Source: Typha latifolia (taxonomy: Eukaryota > Streptophyta > Magnoliopsida > Poales > Typhaceae). From it: a DNA stretch of 64,000 nt. The stretch lies in NCBI GenBank assembly GCA_019914945.1, contig CM034100.1, forward strand, positions 13,651,096-13,715,095. The letters run 5' to 3'. The translations under genes and the position numbers were made by a program. Under the pieces are notes generated by a model, which worked only from the letters and a program-made list of their open reading frames with translations, was not told the origin of the DNA and searched no databases. Below are positions 26,001-42,658 of the stretch, in pieces. Positions within the stretch are counted from its first letter, which is position 1, and every line of letters starts with the position of its first letter.

Positions 26001-29000
26001 TTAGACTGCCTGATCTGTTTCAACATCATTATGTAAAACTGTTGACATTCTAAATTCATATTGGAGAATTTAAGAATGCATGATAAATAACAGAGTGGTA
26101 TTTTCATAAAATCATTGAAGTATGTAGGGAATTAATTGGAATGTTCAAATATTTCTGCTTGAAGTAACTATAGGAAAAATATCAGTTGTTTTTTTATTTG
26201 ATTTTTTATTCTGAAGTAACAAACAGTTCTTCATGTCATAATTGGGTTAGCCATGTACTTCACATGCCTCTAACAATTCAACATGGAATCATCAAATGAT
26301 ACAACGCTTGGATTGTACAGTGCGAAAACTTCATTCTCAATTCTCTGAGAACTTTTATCAGGCTTATACCAATGAATAAAAGTCTTCTGGTTGCTGCGCC
26401 AAAACTGGGCTAGGGTGATAGCCTGAAAAGACATTTAATATGGAATAAAAGGTATAAAGGGACTCCTCAATCTCACTAATTCCTTCCAATTTAGGTTAAT
26501 CTGCTCCATCAAGGCCAACTTCTAAGGGTGAAAACGAATCAGATACGGATTGGATAGTGCTTAATCCATATTCGAATCCATATTTTTAATCCGGATACAT
26601 ATATTGGACGGATAGCAAAATTTTAAAATCATATTCTAATTAAACGGATACAGATAATTTTCAGATAGAGGATTGAATTTTAAAGAATATTGATTGAATT
26701 TTAAACAAATTATAAGACATAATTAACACAAAAATATTAAGAGTTTCACAAAAAATAATTTTTTTGTATGTTAAATACATATAAAATTAAAAAAATTAAT
26801 CTCAACAAATAATATATAGCACATCATTAGTAATAATATCAATATTCACTTTAAATAAGCAAACTAAAAATTATAAATTATTCAAAAATATATGCGGGTA
26901 AACGGATATCCGAATCCGAAAATTATATCCGACCCGTATTCAAATTTGTATCCTAGTTTTTTTTTTAAATTATATCTGTATTCAAATCCGTATCCGAATC
27001 GGATAGGAATTTTTTATCCAAATCCGATCTGAATCGGGTCAAATAGCGGATTAGGTTGGAATTAATCCGACCCATTTTCACCGCTACCAACTTCAGTTCT
27101 GACGTTACCTCCTCTCTTACTGCCCTATGAATCGTTGAGCACTGAGTTCCCAGACGAGGAAATCACTTCACAAAATGTAAGGCAAGGCCATATTTATTGG
27201 TCCCTGGTGGTGAAACCATTGTGCCTTTATCACATATATAAAGTTTCATTATTCACTGGCTTGTTGAGAAATTAATTTGATTGTTGGGATAAGTGGATAA
27301 CAGAGATTTTTTTTAAGAAAAAGAAGAAACAGACTATTTATTTTTTAAAAAGGGAAAGAGATGCAGTTTTAGATAAATTTGACAATTGTCCACAGTAGAT
27401 AGCTGTTTGAGTATTTTATTTTCTAGAGCCAGTTTTTTTTGTCTATCTCTGCATCTTCACTCCTCGAATGCAGGCATATTGATACTTTCTCGCATTCACT
27501 AGTAAGAAAATGTGATGTAGATTGCTATATTGTCAATTTGTAACTAACTTATACCGGTACAACTATAAATTATAAAAAATGAGCTTAAGATGTCACATAT
27601 TGATCATGATATGATACATTTTACATTCTTAAAAAGTAAAAATGGAATTAATGAACGCTTCTTATGTGGGGTTTAGATGGTCATGAAATCAAAGTAGGAT
27701 ACATGAAATAAAATTTTCTTGGTTAATTTCTGTTTGGGTCTTTACTCTAAATCTCTAATGCGAGTTGTAGAATGGTAAGTATGTTTGCATGCCCTAAATG
27801 GTTAGAGGAAAGAAGAGCCAACTTGTTTTTGTGTGTGTTTCAAGGGCATTATTATTCATCTCCAGGTTCTGATACTTGTGCACTTCAGCCTTTCATTATC
27901 TTTTCTCAAGGGCATCTCGTGACCACATGATTTCACTTGTTTTATATACCTATTCCTTTTCAAGTCATTTCTTTTCTGATTGACCTGCATTCATCTAATT
28001 TGTTATGCTCAACTTTTTAATTAAGATATAATTGCCAGCCTGCAATTTACTCATAAATTGCTGCTTATGGCACAGTGATGTTGCAATAGTCATTGAATAT
28101 ATTGTTCATGTGATTGGTTACTATATAGTATAACTAGCATGATCTTTTTTTCTCATAATATATTCAGTGTTTCATCTCAGGTACTCCTAGAGACAGTGTC
28201 TGCATAGCAGTAGAAATAAAGGTAGGCGTCCCTAATATTGTCTTCACTGTTGTAGATTTTGTTTTACTTTGCCTTTGATTTGTTCATTTTGTGATCCACT
28301 GCCTATTCACATGTTCGATTGCATCAGCCTAAATGCGGATTTCTCCCATCTTCAGAATACATATCCAAGGTAAATTGTATCAAGAAATGTGTTACTCGAT
28401 ACAGGATGCATCAACTCCTTAAACTTCACCATGGAGAGGTACATAATTCTTCACAATATAGTGAGCAAAACTGAAGCAGTACATTTTTCCAGGCTATTTA
28501 TAGTCTATCAGCAGAAGAACTTTAATAGTATAGCAGTTTCCCTTTTCTTGAATGTTTTGCCAAGTCAGCTAGGTTTTGTACTCACCATGTTCTTATCCAT
28601 CTTCTCAGATATTAAAGACAAGTGAGTATGACCCACTTGATCTGTTCTCTAGATCGAAAGAGAGAATACATCACGCCATCAAGGCATTATTCTCTACTCC
28701 ACAAAACAACTTCCGTGTTTTCTTGAATGGATCTCTCGTATTTGGAGGGATGGGAGGTGGCATGGACATTATTCAATCCCAAGAAGTCAACAAGAACTTT
28801 GAAGATTTGATCAGTGTCACTGGCCTACAGATACCTAGCTTTCTTGAGCTTGTTGGGGATGCAATATTTGACTCTGGTGTCCTAGATCAACTTCTAGCCA
28901 CTCAAAATCTGGATATTCTTGATATTGAGGGAGCAATTCATGCATATTATGACGTCGTTTCTCAGCCCTGCTTGGTTTGCAAAAATATCACGGATACTGA

Positions 29001-29754
29001 ACTGTTGCATCAGTATTCTTATCTCCATTCCCTTCCTCAAGAGAAGAAACTGAAAATTGCTCGAGAATATCTGATAGCTGCGACGGCAAAGGACTGTAGC
29101 CTGATGATCAGCTTTAGACCTAGAGAGAATGGAATCATGGTTTCAGAGTGTAATTCAGTATCTCTTAAATCATTGAACCAAATCTATGAGTACAAGGTAT
29201 CTCTTGTTTTAATTGCTCGTGCAACTTGGGCTTTTTTGATATATAATGCTCCAGAATTAGCATCTTCAGGACCTATTATTGAGCTTTGTGTTCTTATCTT
29301 TTGTATATCTAAGCACATTTATATGTGTTTATGCATATTGGTTATTATATCCGGTGTCTGATATTAAATGATTCTCTTTCTTTTCTGGTAAGTTATTGTT
29401 TTTGTGGTATGATAAATTTCTCTTTTAATAAAACAATAGTGAAAGTTGAATTTTTTAGGATAGTTATTATCAGGAAGTTTAGTGTGTCATTAGAAACTTT
29501 TTTATGATAAATCTGTTAACTAGGAAGATTAGTAACAGGCTGTCATATGCTGATATATTCTTTTCCTATTCTTTCTAAAATTTAGCTTCCAACTGCAGGC
29601 ATATTTCATTGACCTTGATATGAAACCCCTTGAGAAGATGATATATTACTACAAGTTAGATCAGAAGATAGTGAATTTTTATAAGAGCACTTTGGCATGC
29701 AGTTCTACAATTGGAGATAATAGTGAAAAGAAGATTCAATATCCAGACTCCTAA
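20056..29754 (+). CDS. IPK1: inositol-pentakisphosphate 2-kinase
   Basis: Catalyses the last step of phytate synthesis, phosphorylating inositol pentakisphosphate at position 2 to InsP6. Exons: 20056-20157, 20720-20923, 25824-25968, 28181-28221, 28328-28438, 28609-29196, 29599-29754; 448 residues, all joins in frame, close to the plant family length. Family landmarks: GEGAAN at 17-22 (nucleotide-binding N-lobe), the VEIKPKCGFLPSS-type block around 162-172, the RYRMHQLLKLH segment, IEGAIHAYYD, TAKDCSLMISFRPR, and the IDLDMKP block at about 401-407 whose Asp residues belong to the active site in the family. The short C-terminal tail after KIVNFYK is not conserved. Introns 2 (4.9 kb) and 3 (2.2 kb) are swollen by repeats. 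Intron 2 holds a minisatellite and a SINE; intron 3 holds a complete hAT MITE. Confidence 0.95.
20976..21782. mobile_element. possible inverted-repeat element in IPK1 intron 2
   Basis: The left edge (ATGGTTGTGTCGAAGAC) is mirrored imperfectly by the reverse complement of the right edge (ATGGTTGTCCCGGTAGAC). Both flanks contain short palindromic pieces with GTCGACAC or GGGTCGGCAC. The interior is AT-rich and noncoding. No clean target duplication could be identified, so the superfamily is open. Confidence 0.4.
23040..23310. repeat. minisatellite, ~31-bp unit, about nine degenerate copies
   Basis: Units begin ATGCATGATAGTG, ATGCATAACAATGTG, ATGCATGACAATATG, ATGCATGGTAGTACG, GTGCATGGCAGTAC, GTGCGTAACAATACG and so on, each followed by a CATATAGYYATATA-like half. 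Later units drift from ATGCATG to GTGCGTG and two are length variants. It lies within IPK1 intron 2. Confidence 0.85.
23782..23890 (+). mobile_element. tRNA-like SINE head fragment
   Basis: GGTTAGCTTACATGGTACC resembles an internal box A and CAAGTTCAAATCCTGC a box B, spaced as in tRNA-derived SINEs. No poly-A tail or target duplication is visible, so it is at best a truncated copy. Confidence 0.35.
24133..24357 (+). mobile_element. tRNA-derived SINE in IPK1 intron 2
   Basis: Starts with a pol III box A-like TAGCTTAGTGATTGAG and a box B-like ATGAGTTCAGTTCTCC, continues about 160 bp and ends in a run of about 16 A. An imperfect direct repeat flanks it: left GATTAACTCAATCCATCATTG ending at 24134 and right GATTAAACTCAATCATTG from 24358. 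This is the usual structure of a short retroposon. Confidence 0.65.
26523..27086. mobile_element. hAT-type MITE, copy 1 (IPK1 intron 3)
   Basis: The 564-bp element has terminal inverted repeats (TAAGGGTGAAAACG and the reverse complement of CATTTTCACCGCTA) and is flanked by a perfect 8-bp duplication, CCAACTTC (26515-26522 and 27087-27094). An 8-bp duplication with TAGGG-type ends is diagnostic of hAT. The subterminal parts are packed with ATCCGA/TCGGAT motifs; the middle is AT-rich. No transposase is present. It is related along its whole length to the element at 62442-63014. Confidence 0.93.
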
Positions 29755-31783
29755 AGTGACGCGACTTCTAGCACTGTCCTTATAGTTGAAATACTGTGGT
29801 ATGTCATCTTCTGTTCTTGTAGGCTTACTCAGCAAAGTATATAAGTGATACACATAATTTCAATGGGCAAAAACTGCATTTTTCATATATCTAATGATAT
29901 CCTTAATTTGGAAAATTATCTATTTCGTGCATCTATCTAATACTCACTTATGTCATTACACTCCTTGACTCATTTTTTTTTCAAAATTTTCAAACAATTC
30001 TTTTTTAATTATAATATTTTTTCCCCTCACCTTCTCGCTAATGCTTAGATCCTTGCCATTAGAAAGCCTTTGTATGGTTCTTGTTGCATGAAATATATTA
30101 TTGAAAGCCAAACAGTCAAGATTGTTTCACGAAACAGCTCTATTTTATTTTATTTATTTTACTTGAGACTTGAGACTTGAGATAAATGATTTTCTGGTGT
30201 TCCGTTTAAACTGTCAGGTACCAGTGGGATTCAAACCTGCGAATGCTCATTCGGCATTAGTGAACAAACAGCTGATTTTCTAAGTGGCTAAACACATTTG
30301 GGCTTTGATCATGAACTATTATAAATGCTTGCTTTGCATTCTCTGCTAATAGGCTGGAGACGGCTAGCTTGAGGAAGGCATTGATGTGCAACCCAAACAA
30401 AGGTGAAATCTCTAGCCATTATTGCTAATACGTTTTTGGCAAAGTTGGAATGCCCGGAACACTGTTAACTTCTTCTCTAAGAAGCCTGTATCTGATCATG
30501 GCATTAATTCCACCATCATTTGCATTGTAGAAGCAATTACCTGCACTCACTTTTCTCTCCATCCGAATCCTCTACGAGATCTAATTCGGATCAGATTGAA
30601 CTTGCCTCAAAACTCAGATGGGGCCCACTCTGAGTTTTATGTTTACGATCATCTAATGGGTAGATTATTTCTGCAGATCGGAGGAGGCGAGAAAGGGCTG
30701 CAACTACTCAAGTAAGCTGCAGTGTTTCAGCATGAACCAGGTTTACAGAGAAGCAAATCAAGCATTAATTTGGCTGGCCTGGCCTGCTTCGCAAAAGAAT
30801 ATACTTACATTTTTTGGTTTGCTATGGAAATAATATGCCCATAATGATTGTTTTGTCGATACTTACTGTTTTTTGTTTGCGATGGAAATATGCCCATAAT
30901 GATTTTTCTTTACCTATTTTGTCAGCAGATGTGTCGAGGTGTTTGTTCCAGGGCTAAACAGTAGCTGGATATATTTTGAGGGGCCTCCTTTGCTTTCTCC
31001 CTAATGCAATTAATTCACCAAAAAATAAAGAGAGATAGGAAGTGATGGTTACTTGTTTGCCCTTTTCTGTTTTTTGTTTTTACATACTTAGTGCTATATA
31101 AACGGGTTTACGTAATGTGCTAAAAGGTTTTAAATCAATGTCTATATTTATATGACTAAAGTGAAATTATTAATTTTTTCTATAGTGTTTGTTAGAAAAG
31201 ATATATAACTTTTAATATAATGTAATAAAATTATTAAAATAGTTATGATACTCGGTTAAATTTAAAAGGTAAATTAATAATTTCACTTTAGTCTTAATTA
31301 TAGGGATTAGTTTGATATTTTTTAAATAAAAGGTATAAGTGATTTTAAGCAAAATAAAATATATTTAACTCTTAAATAATTTACTGTTTCTAGTTGGCAG
31401 TAGTTCTTGGGGAATGACTTGCTGCGAAATGTGTACTTAGTATACTTCTATTTTCATCTTTCTGGGGGTAAAAACGAAGCGTAACTCCAATCTTATCGGA
31501 GCTGAGCTACGAGCAGGATAACCGGGCCGGAAAACGATCTGCCCGTATTGTTCGTTACTAAACTGGGACAGAGCCGGGAGATTTTATCACCACTAATTGC
31601 AATAGAAATGAGTGTCAATTAGAGGCTACGAGAAGTGCAATTTGTCTAATGATTGGTCAGTAGGATCCAACACTAACAACCCATAGCTGTCGTTTCCCGC
31701 GAAAGGAGAACCAGAAAGAACCAACACTGGTATTAATCCACCCTCTCCCACTGCGGCGCTTCCAAGCTTTCTTGATCTCAGCC
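29755..31783. other. intergenic, IPK1 to peroxidase
   Basis: No complete gene. At 30422-30715 an open frame contains FWQSWNARNTVNFFSKK, vaguely like the linker ahead of RNase H in plant LINE polyproteins, so a decayed LINE piece is possible but unproven. At 30218-30296 a tRNA-box-B-like GGGATTCAAACC lies in inverted sense. The rest is AT-rich without structure I can name. Confidence 0.45.
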
Positions 31784-32942
31784 ATGGCCAGTAAGGCGTT
31801 CGTCGTGTTCCTCGGCGGCCTCCTCTTCGTCCTCCTCCGACGAACTGCAGATGCCTCCCCGAAGCTCCAGGTGGGGTATTACAACTCCACCTGCCCGAAA
31901 GCCGAAGAAACCGTACGCCGCGTAGTAGTAGACTGGCACAGGAAGGACCCGAAGGTCGGCGCCGGCCTCCTCCGCTTACATTTCCATGACTGCTTCGTTA
32001 GAGTAAGTACGAGGCAATGCCAAAGTTGTATATATATATTATATTATATTTGTGGATGATAATAATTGAATTTGTTAGTAAATTCAGGGATGTGAAGCAT
32101 CCGTCCTGCTGGATGAGACCGCCTCCGGCGATACCTGGGTGGAGAAGTCGGAATTCACCAATTCCGGCACCCTCAACGGCCTCGAGACCATCGACGCCGC
32201 AAAGTCTGCCCTCGAGTCCGACTGCCCCGACACCGTATCCTGCGCGGACATTCTAGCGTTCGCCGCCCGCGACGCCATCGTCCTCGCAGGGTTCGAGGAC
32301 TATGCTGTCCCATCCGGCCGCCGCGACGGCAGCTCCTCCTGGCCGGGCGACGTTGGAACAAGCATCCCGCAGCCGATGAAGCCCAACGGCGACATCCAGA
32401 TTCTGACCGAGATGTTCCACAAGAAAGGGTTCTCGCTGAGAGAGATAGCCGTGCTCTCCGGCGCCCACTCCATCGGCGGCGCCCACTGCATCAATTTCGA
32501 CACGCGGGAGGACGTATTAAACGGGAAAAGCAGTGTGGATGTACAGAGGGACGATACTCTCCTAGATTACACCGATGGACCTGAACCTCATATTCCTACT
32601 GACGCGAACTACACTAGAGCCCTCAAGAAGATGTGCCAAGGACGAGGGAGTGGTAAAGGGGATGAAGAAGACCTCGGCCCCAAGGTGGACTTCGATCCAG
32701 TGTCGCCGCTGAAGCTGGACAACTCTTACTACGTCAGGTTGCAGAAGGGGCAGGGGCTGCTCATGTCGGACAACACTCTGATGGAGGACGAGGTGACGAG
32801 GGCGGCAGTGAATGAGATGGCGAAGGATCAACGCCTGTGGGAGAGGGAGTTCATCGAGGCCATGATCAAGCTCGGGAAGATGGAGGTGCTCGTCGGCGCC
32901 GACGGAGAGATCAGGAAGAACTGCAGATTTATCAACAAATGA
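31784..32942 (+). CDS. class III (secretory) peroxidase
   Basis: Heme peroxidase of the plant secretory family, acting in the cell wall or vacuole on phenolic substrates with H2O2. Two exons, 31784-32002 and 32088-32942, with an 85-bp intron after FVR; 357 residues. Residues 1 to about 24 form a signal peptide. The distal site is LRLHFHDCF with Arg64 and His68; VSCADILAFAARDA is the central helix signature; the proximal heme ligand is His200 in LSGAHSIG. All eight structural cysteines are present (37, 70, 75, 119, 125, 207, 256, 352). A charged insert (GRGSGKGDEEDLG, about 258-270) after the seventh cysteine makes it somewhat longer than average. The gene is strongly GC-rich against AT-rich surroundings, and its single-intron structure is atypical for the family's usual four exons. 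Confidence 0.93.
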
Positions 32943-34283
32943 AGAGAAAGCTGCTGCTGCTGTCTGTCAGCTTAATTCAATGTTCTGAGGCAGTAATATT
33001 CTGTAGCATGAAGGGAATGTTTATACGTAGACCTCTTCTTAATTCGTATCTATCTATCTATCTTTCTAAAGTATATATATATATATATATATATAAATCT
33101 ATCGATTAATATACTTAAGGATAACGAGTTCTTTTACATATAACCCTCAAATTGTTTATTTATTTACATATATATTCTTTTAAATATGATAAATTATCTT
33201 AGTAATTCATCAAATAAAAGATTTATATACTCGCTTAGAGTAATATATATATATATATATATATATATATCTTTTCCTAGTTAACTTGATGAAGGTATTA
33301 TTAAATTCTATCTCTTCCATTATTTTTTAATTACTTATATATACTTGAGAGAGTTTAAGATTGATGTAAACTAAATTTAATAACGGATAGAGATAGAGAA
33401 CCAAATTTAAATTAAAATCTATCTTTTATAAAGATAAAAAATTAAATTTAAAATATTTAGTATTAAATAATATCTCTTATAATTAAAATTATATATATTA
33501 TAATAATATTTAAGAAAGAAATCTTATCGAAAGAAAAGATAGCACATAATCTAATCTTATATTCTTTTTTTTTAAGGTAATGCATTATTTGAACCGGTAC
33601 CGAAAAATCAAAACAAAGTATAAAAACTAGCTATTATAACCGATAGATTAAAATTATAAATTGAAATATTGGACTTATATGTAATGTCAAATATTTATCC
33701 ACATGTTCTCTTGCTTGTTCTGGGAAAATCTCTCCTGCTAATTCAAGGATTGCAATGGATGAACTAAAACAAGCAATTACCACATATATGAAACACCATA
33801 TATACCTTTGTCATCTCATGCAAGTGTTGGATCACACGTCCTGCAATGAGCCATCATCTGTCCTCCCATGGAAAATTTACAAAAGGCCAATTAAATGGAA
33901 CAAAATCAAAGAACATGAAGAAAATAATGTATCGAATGAATTGCTTCTATGAACTGGAGTAGGCATTTTTACATGTTGTAGTTGTCATATCAAAAAGAAC
34001 CCTGTTGACACACACTCCAACGTACAAGCAGACAAACTTCCTACCATTAGCAGCAAAACATTCAGTGTTCAAGCAAAATTCCTGTATACCGTTCACATAG
34101 CGTTCTCGTCATCTTGATTACCTTTATTTATTGTCTCGCTTGAACAAAAAGTCAGGACATACTAATCTATTAAGAACTTCGAATCAAGGGGTACATAAGA
34201 CGTACAATTCAATGCATTGCATGCACGTACGTGTTACAGGAGCGAAACAAAAGATAAATACACTGGGTGATCAAACTTAAATA
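32943..34283. other. intergenic, peroxidase to LYSA
   Basis: Very AT-rich. Contains TA microsatellites at about 33072-33095 and 33243-33270 and a short TCTA run at about 33047-33062. No gene is supported; the 65-codon frame at 33755-33952 shows no family resemblance. Confidence 0.6.
33243..33270. repeat. (TA)n microsatellite
   Basis: Uninterrupted AT dinucleotide run; a second one lies at about 33072-33095. Confidence 0.9.
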
Positions 34284-39057
<4,774 letters not shown>

Positions 39058-39072
39058 TTAGGAATCAGTGGG

Positions 39073-39080
39073 GTTTTATA
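39073..39080 (-). promoter_or_regulatory. TATA box of LYSA (candidate)
   Basis: Reads TATAAAAC on the minus strand, 40 bp before the ATG and directly downstream of a CT-rich run. The position implies a very short leader of roughly 10-15 nt. Confidence 0.45.
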
Positions 39081-40189
39081 GGAGAGAGAGAGAGAGTAGG
39101 AGTATGAGGAGAGTGTCTAATAAAATACGGAATAATTACACAAAGACCCTGCCCAAATCCAATATATATTTGTCACAAAATTTTATCTTTTGTTAACAGA
39201 AATTTCTCTAAAATTAAATTGTCTAGTGCTTAGTACTTACAATGGCTTGGGTAATAATTTGAACAAATCAGTTGTTTCTTGAGGGAGCAACTTAATTTTT
39301 TATCAACACAAATACAATCGATTCATGAATAAGTCACTAGCTAAAAGTTTTGTCTATCTTACGTTATTATTTGATTGGTCATTAAATTATTCAGAATGTC
39401 GAGTCAATTCAGATACACTATCTGATATATGTCAATACATCGATTATGTGCCTCCAATGTCAAATGTGTGAGATTGAAGTATTAATGCAAATCTAAAAGT
39501 GTGTGTAGATAGATCCACACAAGTTGGTATGCATCGAATCCATAATTATCAAATGTTGTATTATTTCTTTTTAATTATATTTTACTTTGCTTAATCAAAT
39601 TGTGATGTTTTTGCGGATCATGTTTATAAGAAAGCTAACTAGCTTGCAAGTTAGTTGCTAAATGTAATTGTTCTATTTGCTAAGGCACTTCTAGAAATGT
39701 AGAGAATTCTCTTGCTAATTAACAGTTTTTGTATAGGATAATTTTGGTGATCTTTATATTTGCCAAAATTAATCTTTAACTTTGATGTTTTCCGTGGAAT
39801 ATAGAATTATTCTTCGAACAATGTTTTTTTAAAGAGGAAGCCACAGGCAAGATTTTATTCATAACATTAAAAGAGCTATAAAACTTAATATATGAGAAAT
39901 ACTAAGAGATACCACAAACTTCTCCACAACAAATAAAATAACAAAAGAAGAGGTATAAAGCCCTAACAAATAAAAAATAAGAGAGATAGGGTGATGACCC
40001 TTTCAATAAGCCTCCACAACCTGAGTAAAGTACACATTGCAATAAATAAAATATGGCATTAAGTTCGGCGGGCACAAAAATCACCAAAACATCTAGCTCC
40101 AGCAAAAATACAGGCACAAAAGGGTTTGATGTCTAATAGCTTCCTCACGACCTTTATCACACATAAACTTGTCGCTTGTGTATATTTAG

Positions 40190-40555
40190 TTGTGTAAACA
40201 AGCCGAGCTTGAGCGAGTTGGGCTCAGCTCGATTCGATTCAGCTCCAACTTGATGAGGCTTAAGCTTGGCTCGACGACTCGTGGGCTTAATAGGCTTATT
40301 TGGGGTGACGGCTTAATCCAAAATCTAAGTGTTATATTAAGCTAACCCAACAGCCAATTTCAATGAGTTTAGAAAGAATGATACTTATAAAGACTATCTA
40401 TATTACCCAATTTTCGATATGGGATTAAACATCTAAGAGTCTCTATGGAAAAAAAAATTTAGAGAATAAATTGTATACGAGAGGATTTAAACTAGTTGGG
40501 TTAATAAGAGTTGCTTTAACCAACTATGATATATGCCATTTATACATTTATTGTG

Positions 40556-40586
<31 letters not shown>

Positions 40587-40748
40587 AAATATTATCTCAC
40601 ATATTATATTTTAAGTCAAGTCGAGCTCGGCTCAATTAACTTTTCGAGCTCAAAAATCCAACTTGGCTCGCCTCATTTAGAGCTCGAGCTCTTAATGAGT
40701 CGAGCTCACGGGCCTCGTGAACTGGTGAGCTTGAGCTCGACAACCGTA
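40190..40748. mobile_element. MITE-like element with GAGCTCGAGC subterminal repeats
   Basis: Both ends carry many copies of GAGCTCG/CGAGCTT in opposite orientation: the left end AAGCCGAGCTTGAGCGAG and, on the reverse complement of the right end, TGTCGAGCTCAAGCTCACC. The interior is AT-rich and includes a (TG)n(TA)n microsatellite at about 40555-40587. This pattern is familiar from nonautonomous hAT-like repeats in plants. Exact termini and target duplication were not resolved. Confidence 0.55.
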
Positions 40749-42649
40749 CTTGTACTAGAGAGATTGAGGGAAGTAATGCCAGATAAAATGACACTCATAT
40801 AGCAATCTCGGGGAAAGTAAAAAATAAATAAGCTCAGATTGCAAAAGAACGACGGTGTGGGAGAAAGTCAGAGTATTGAACCATTATTGAAACAATGAGA
40901 TTGATTGTCACAAAAAATTTCAAATCTTATTAACCAAAAAAATCAACCCCAATCCATCAACCAAAGCTAAGGAAAAAAAAGACAAGAGAGCTCGACCACC
41001 CTTTGATCTCTCTTTATTGTATTAGTTGGAGGTCGGTACGGACAGTGAGAATCAATGATGTGGAGAGCGCCACTAAAGCCTTTCTTATGTCGTAACGAAC
41101 AACTACGATGGGCGATAGAGTCCTAAGTTAGGAGAGGAGAATGAAAAGATAAGAAAAAGGGGAATATACTATGGGGGAGGAGAAGAGGAAAGAGATGGGA
41201 GGAAAAGAGAGGAGGCTCACAACGAGAAGGAGCCTTAACCGACTAAGGGATGGGAGAGAGTAGGTTGGCAACTTGAGGATATATCTTTCAAGAAAGAGGA
41301 AAAAATAAGAAAATTCTAGCAAAGTATCCAAAACCTTAATAGAGTTTCAAATATCATAATTGCCATTATATTCCTTAAAATTATTATTGCCACTAAAATC
41401 TCTCAACTCTTTCAAAATTGGCATTATGGTTAGATTTTCATGGAATATTCACAGCAGATTATTATTAAAATTAATAAACACATATCAATAACTAAAATAC
41501 TCCGCTTCTTAAAATGTTGCGTAAAATATTTACCAATAAGTTTTATCTCGCATAACAGAAGATATAGATTTTAAATCATTTTAAATAATTTATACAAGGG
41601 TAAAAATAAAAAATTTATACGAGGAAAATTAGTTTTTTTTATCTAAGTTCGCTTTTAATCCTAATTAGTTAGATTTAACTAATTAAATGATATTTTTGAA
41701 AGAACAACTATCGAACAATTATAATATTTTGAAGAATATAGCGGTAGTTATAATATTTTGAAAAGTTTTAGTAGCAAATATGTTAAAATCCTTTTTTTAC
41801 TTTTATTCTCTTCATAACTCGGCGTATCAAACACATGAATAATAAATACCAATCTCAATTTCACAATCTACCTTTGGATAATAGTCTAATTCACAATGTT
41901 TAGTTGGATTTAAATTTCATGTTCAATGGCACCATACCTTAATTCTCTCAACAAATAAAAAGATATCTAAATTCTAACTACTAGCTCAACAAATTCACAG
42001 TCAGTCTGTGAACTTAGAAAGAAAGCACGATCCACCTGCAATTAATTTTTGATTTCAATGATGCAAAAGAATCAAGCTTGAGTCAAAATTTCCGAGAAGC
42101 ACAACCTGACCAACATTAAATATTTAAAATTGCTACATTTAATCTTGATTAGAATTTAGAAGACAAGTAAAAAGATATCTTAATTGCTCACGTTTGATGT
42201 ATGAGTTCATGGGGCGCACCCTTATACTAGTTTATGCAATTTTGATTTCTTAAATTTTCTTTCTTTTTCATTTGTTTTTTTTAAATTGTAATATATATCT
42301 AAAAAAAAAATCAAGAGATGTCTACTTGTCCACCATGTTGCCCTACAAAGCTGGCAGGTAATTAATGGAGTTGACATTATAAATGGAAGAGATGTCCATC
42401 AATATCACCAAGTAAACTAATGATCTTAAGTTTGGCATTTTTAATTAATATTTATATATCACTCAAGGAAGTAGTCATTAGTGGCTAACTCTATTCTAAA
42501 CATTCTTACAATTTAAACGTACCAAGCTAAATTGTTTAAAATAGGAGCTGTCTTTTAAGTTATTGTTTAAGTTAAAAGAGTTAGTTATAGTTAATTATAA
42601 ACCCACCGCTTAAGACATCGTATAGATTTTAGGAGGAGATTGGAAAGAG

Positions 42650-42658
42650 CCATATATA
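42650..42658 (+). promoter_or_regulatory. TATA box of the SFH gene (candidate)
   Basis: CATATATAG, about 130 bp before the first leader ATG and 365 bp before a good leader donor (AGAG|gtacaa at 43018). It is the only clean TATA motif in the right place. Confidence 0.4.

Noticed and set aside
28370..28380. Possible IPK1 donor AAG|gtaaat after the SSEYISK codons
   Set aside because: Reading through gives VNCIKKCVTRYRMHQ, the expected family continuation, and no acceptor precedes it; kept as one exon to 28438.
33755..33952. 65-codon + frame between peroxidase and LYSA
   Set aside because: No family similarity, no splice partners, AT-rich chance-length frame.
41128..41331. 67-codon minus-strand Ser/Leu/Phe-rich frame
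   Set aside because: Arises from a purine-rich low-complexity stretch; no homology recognised.
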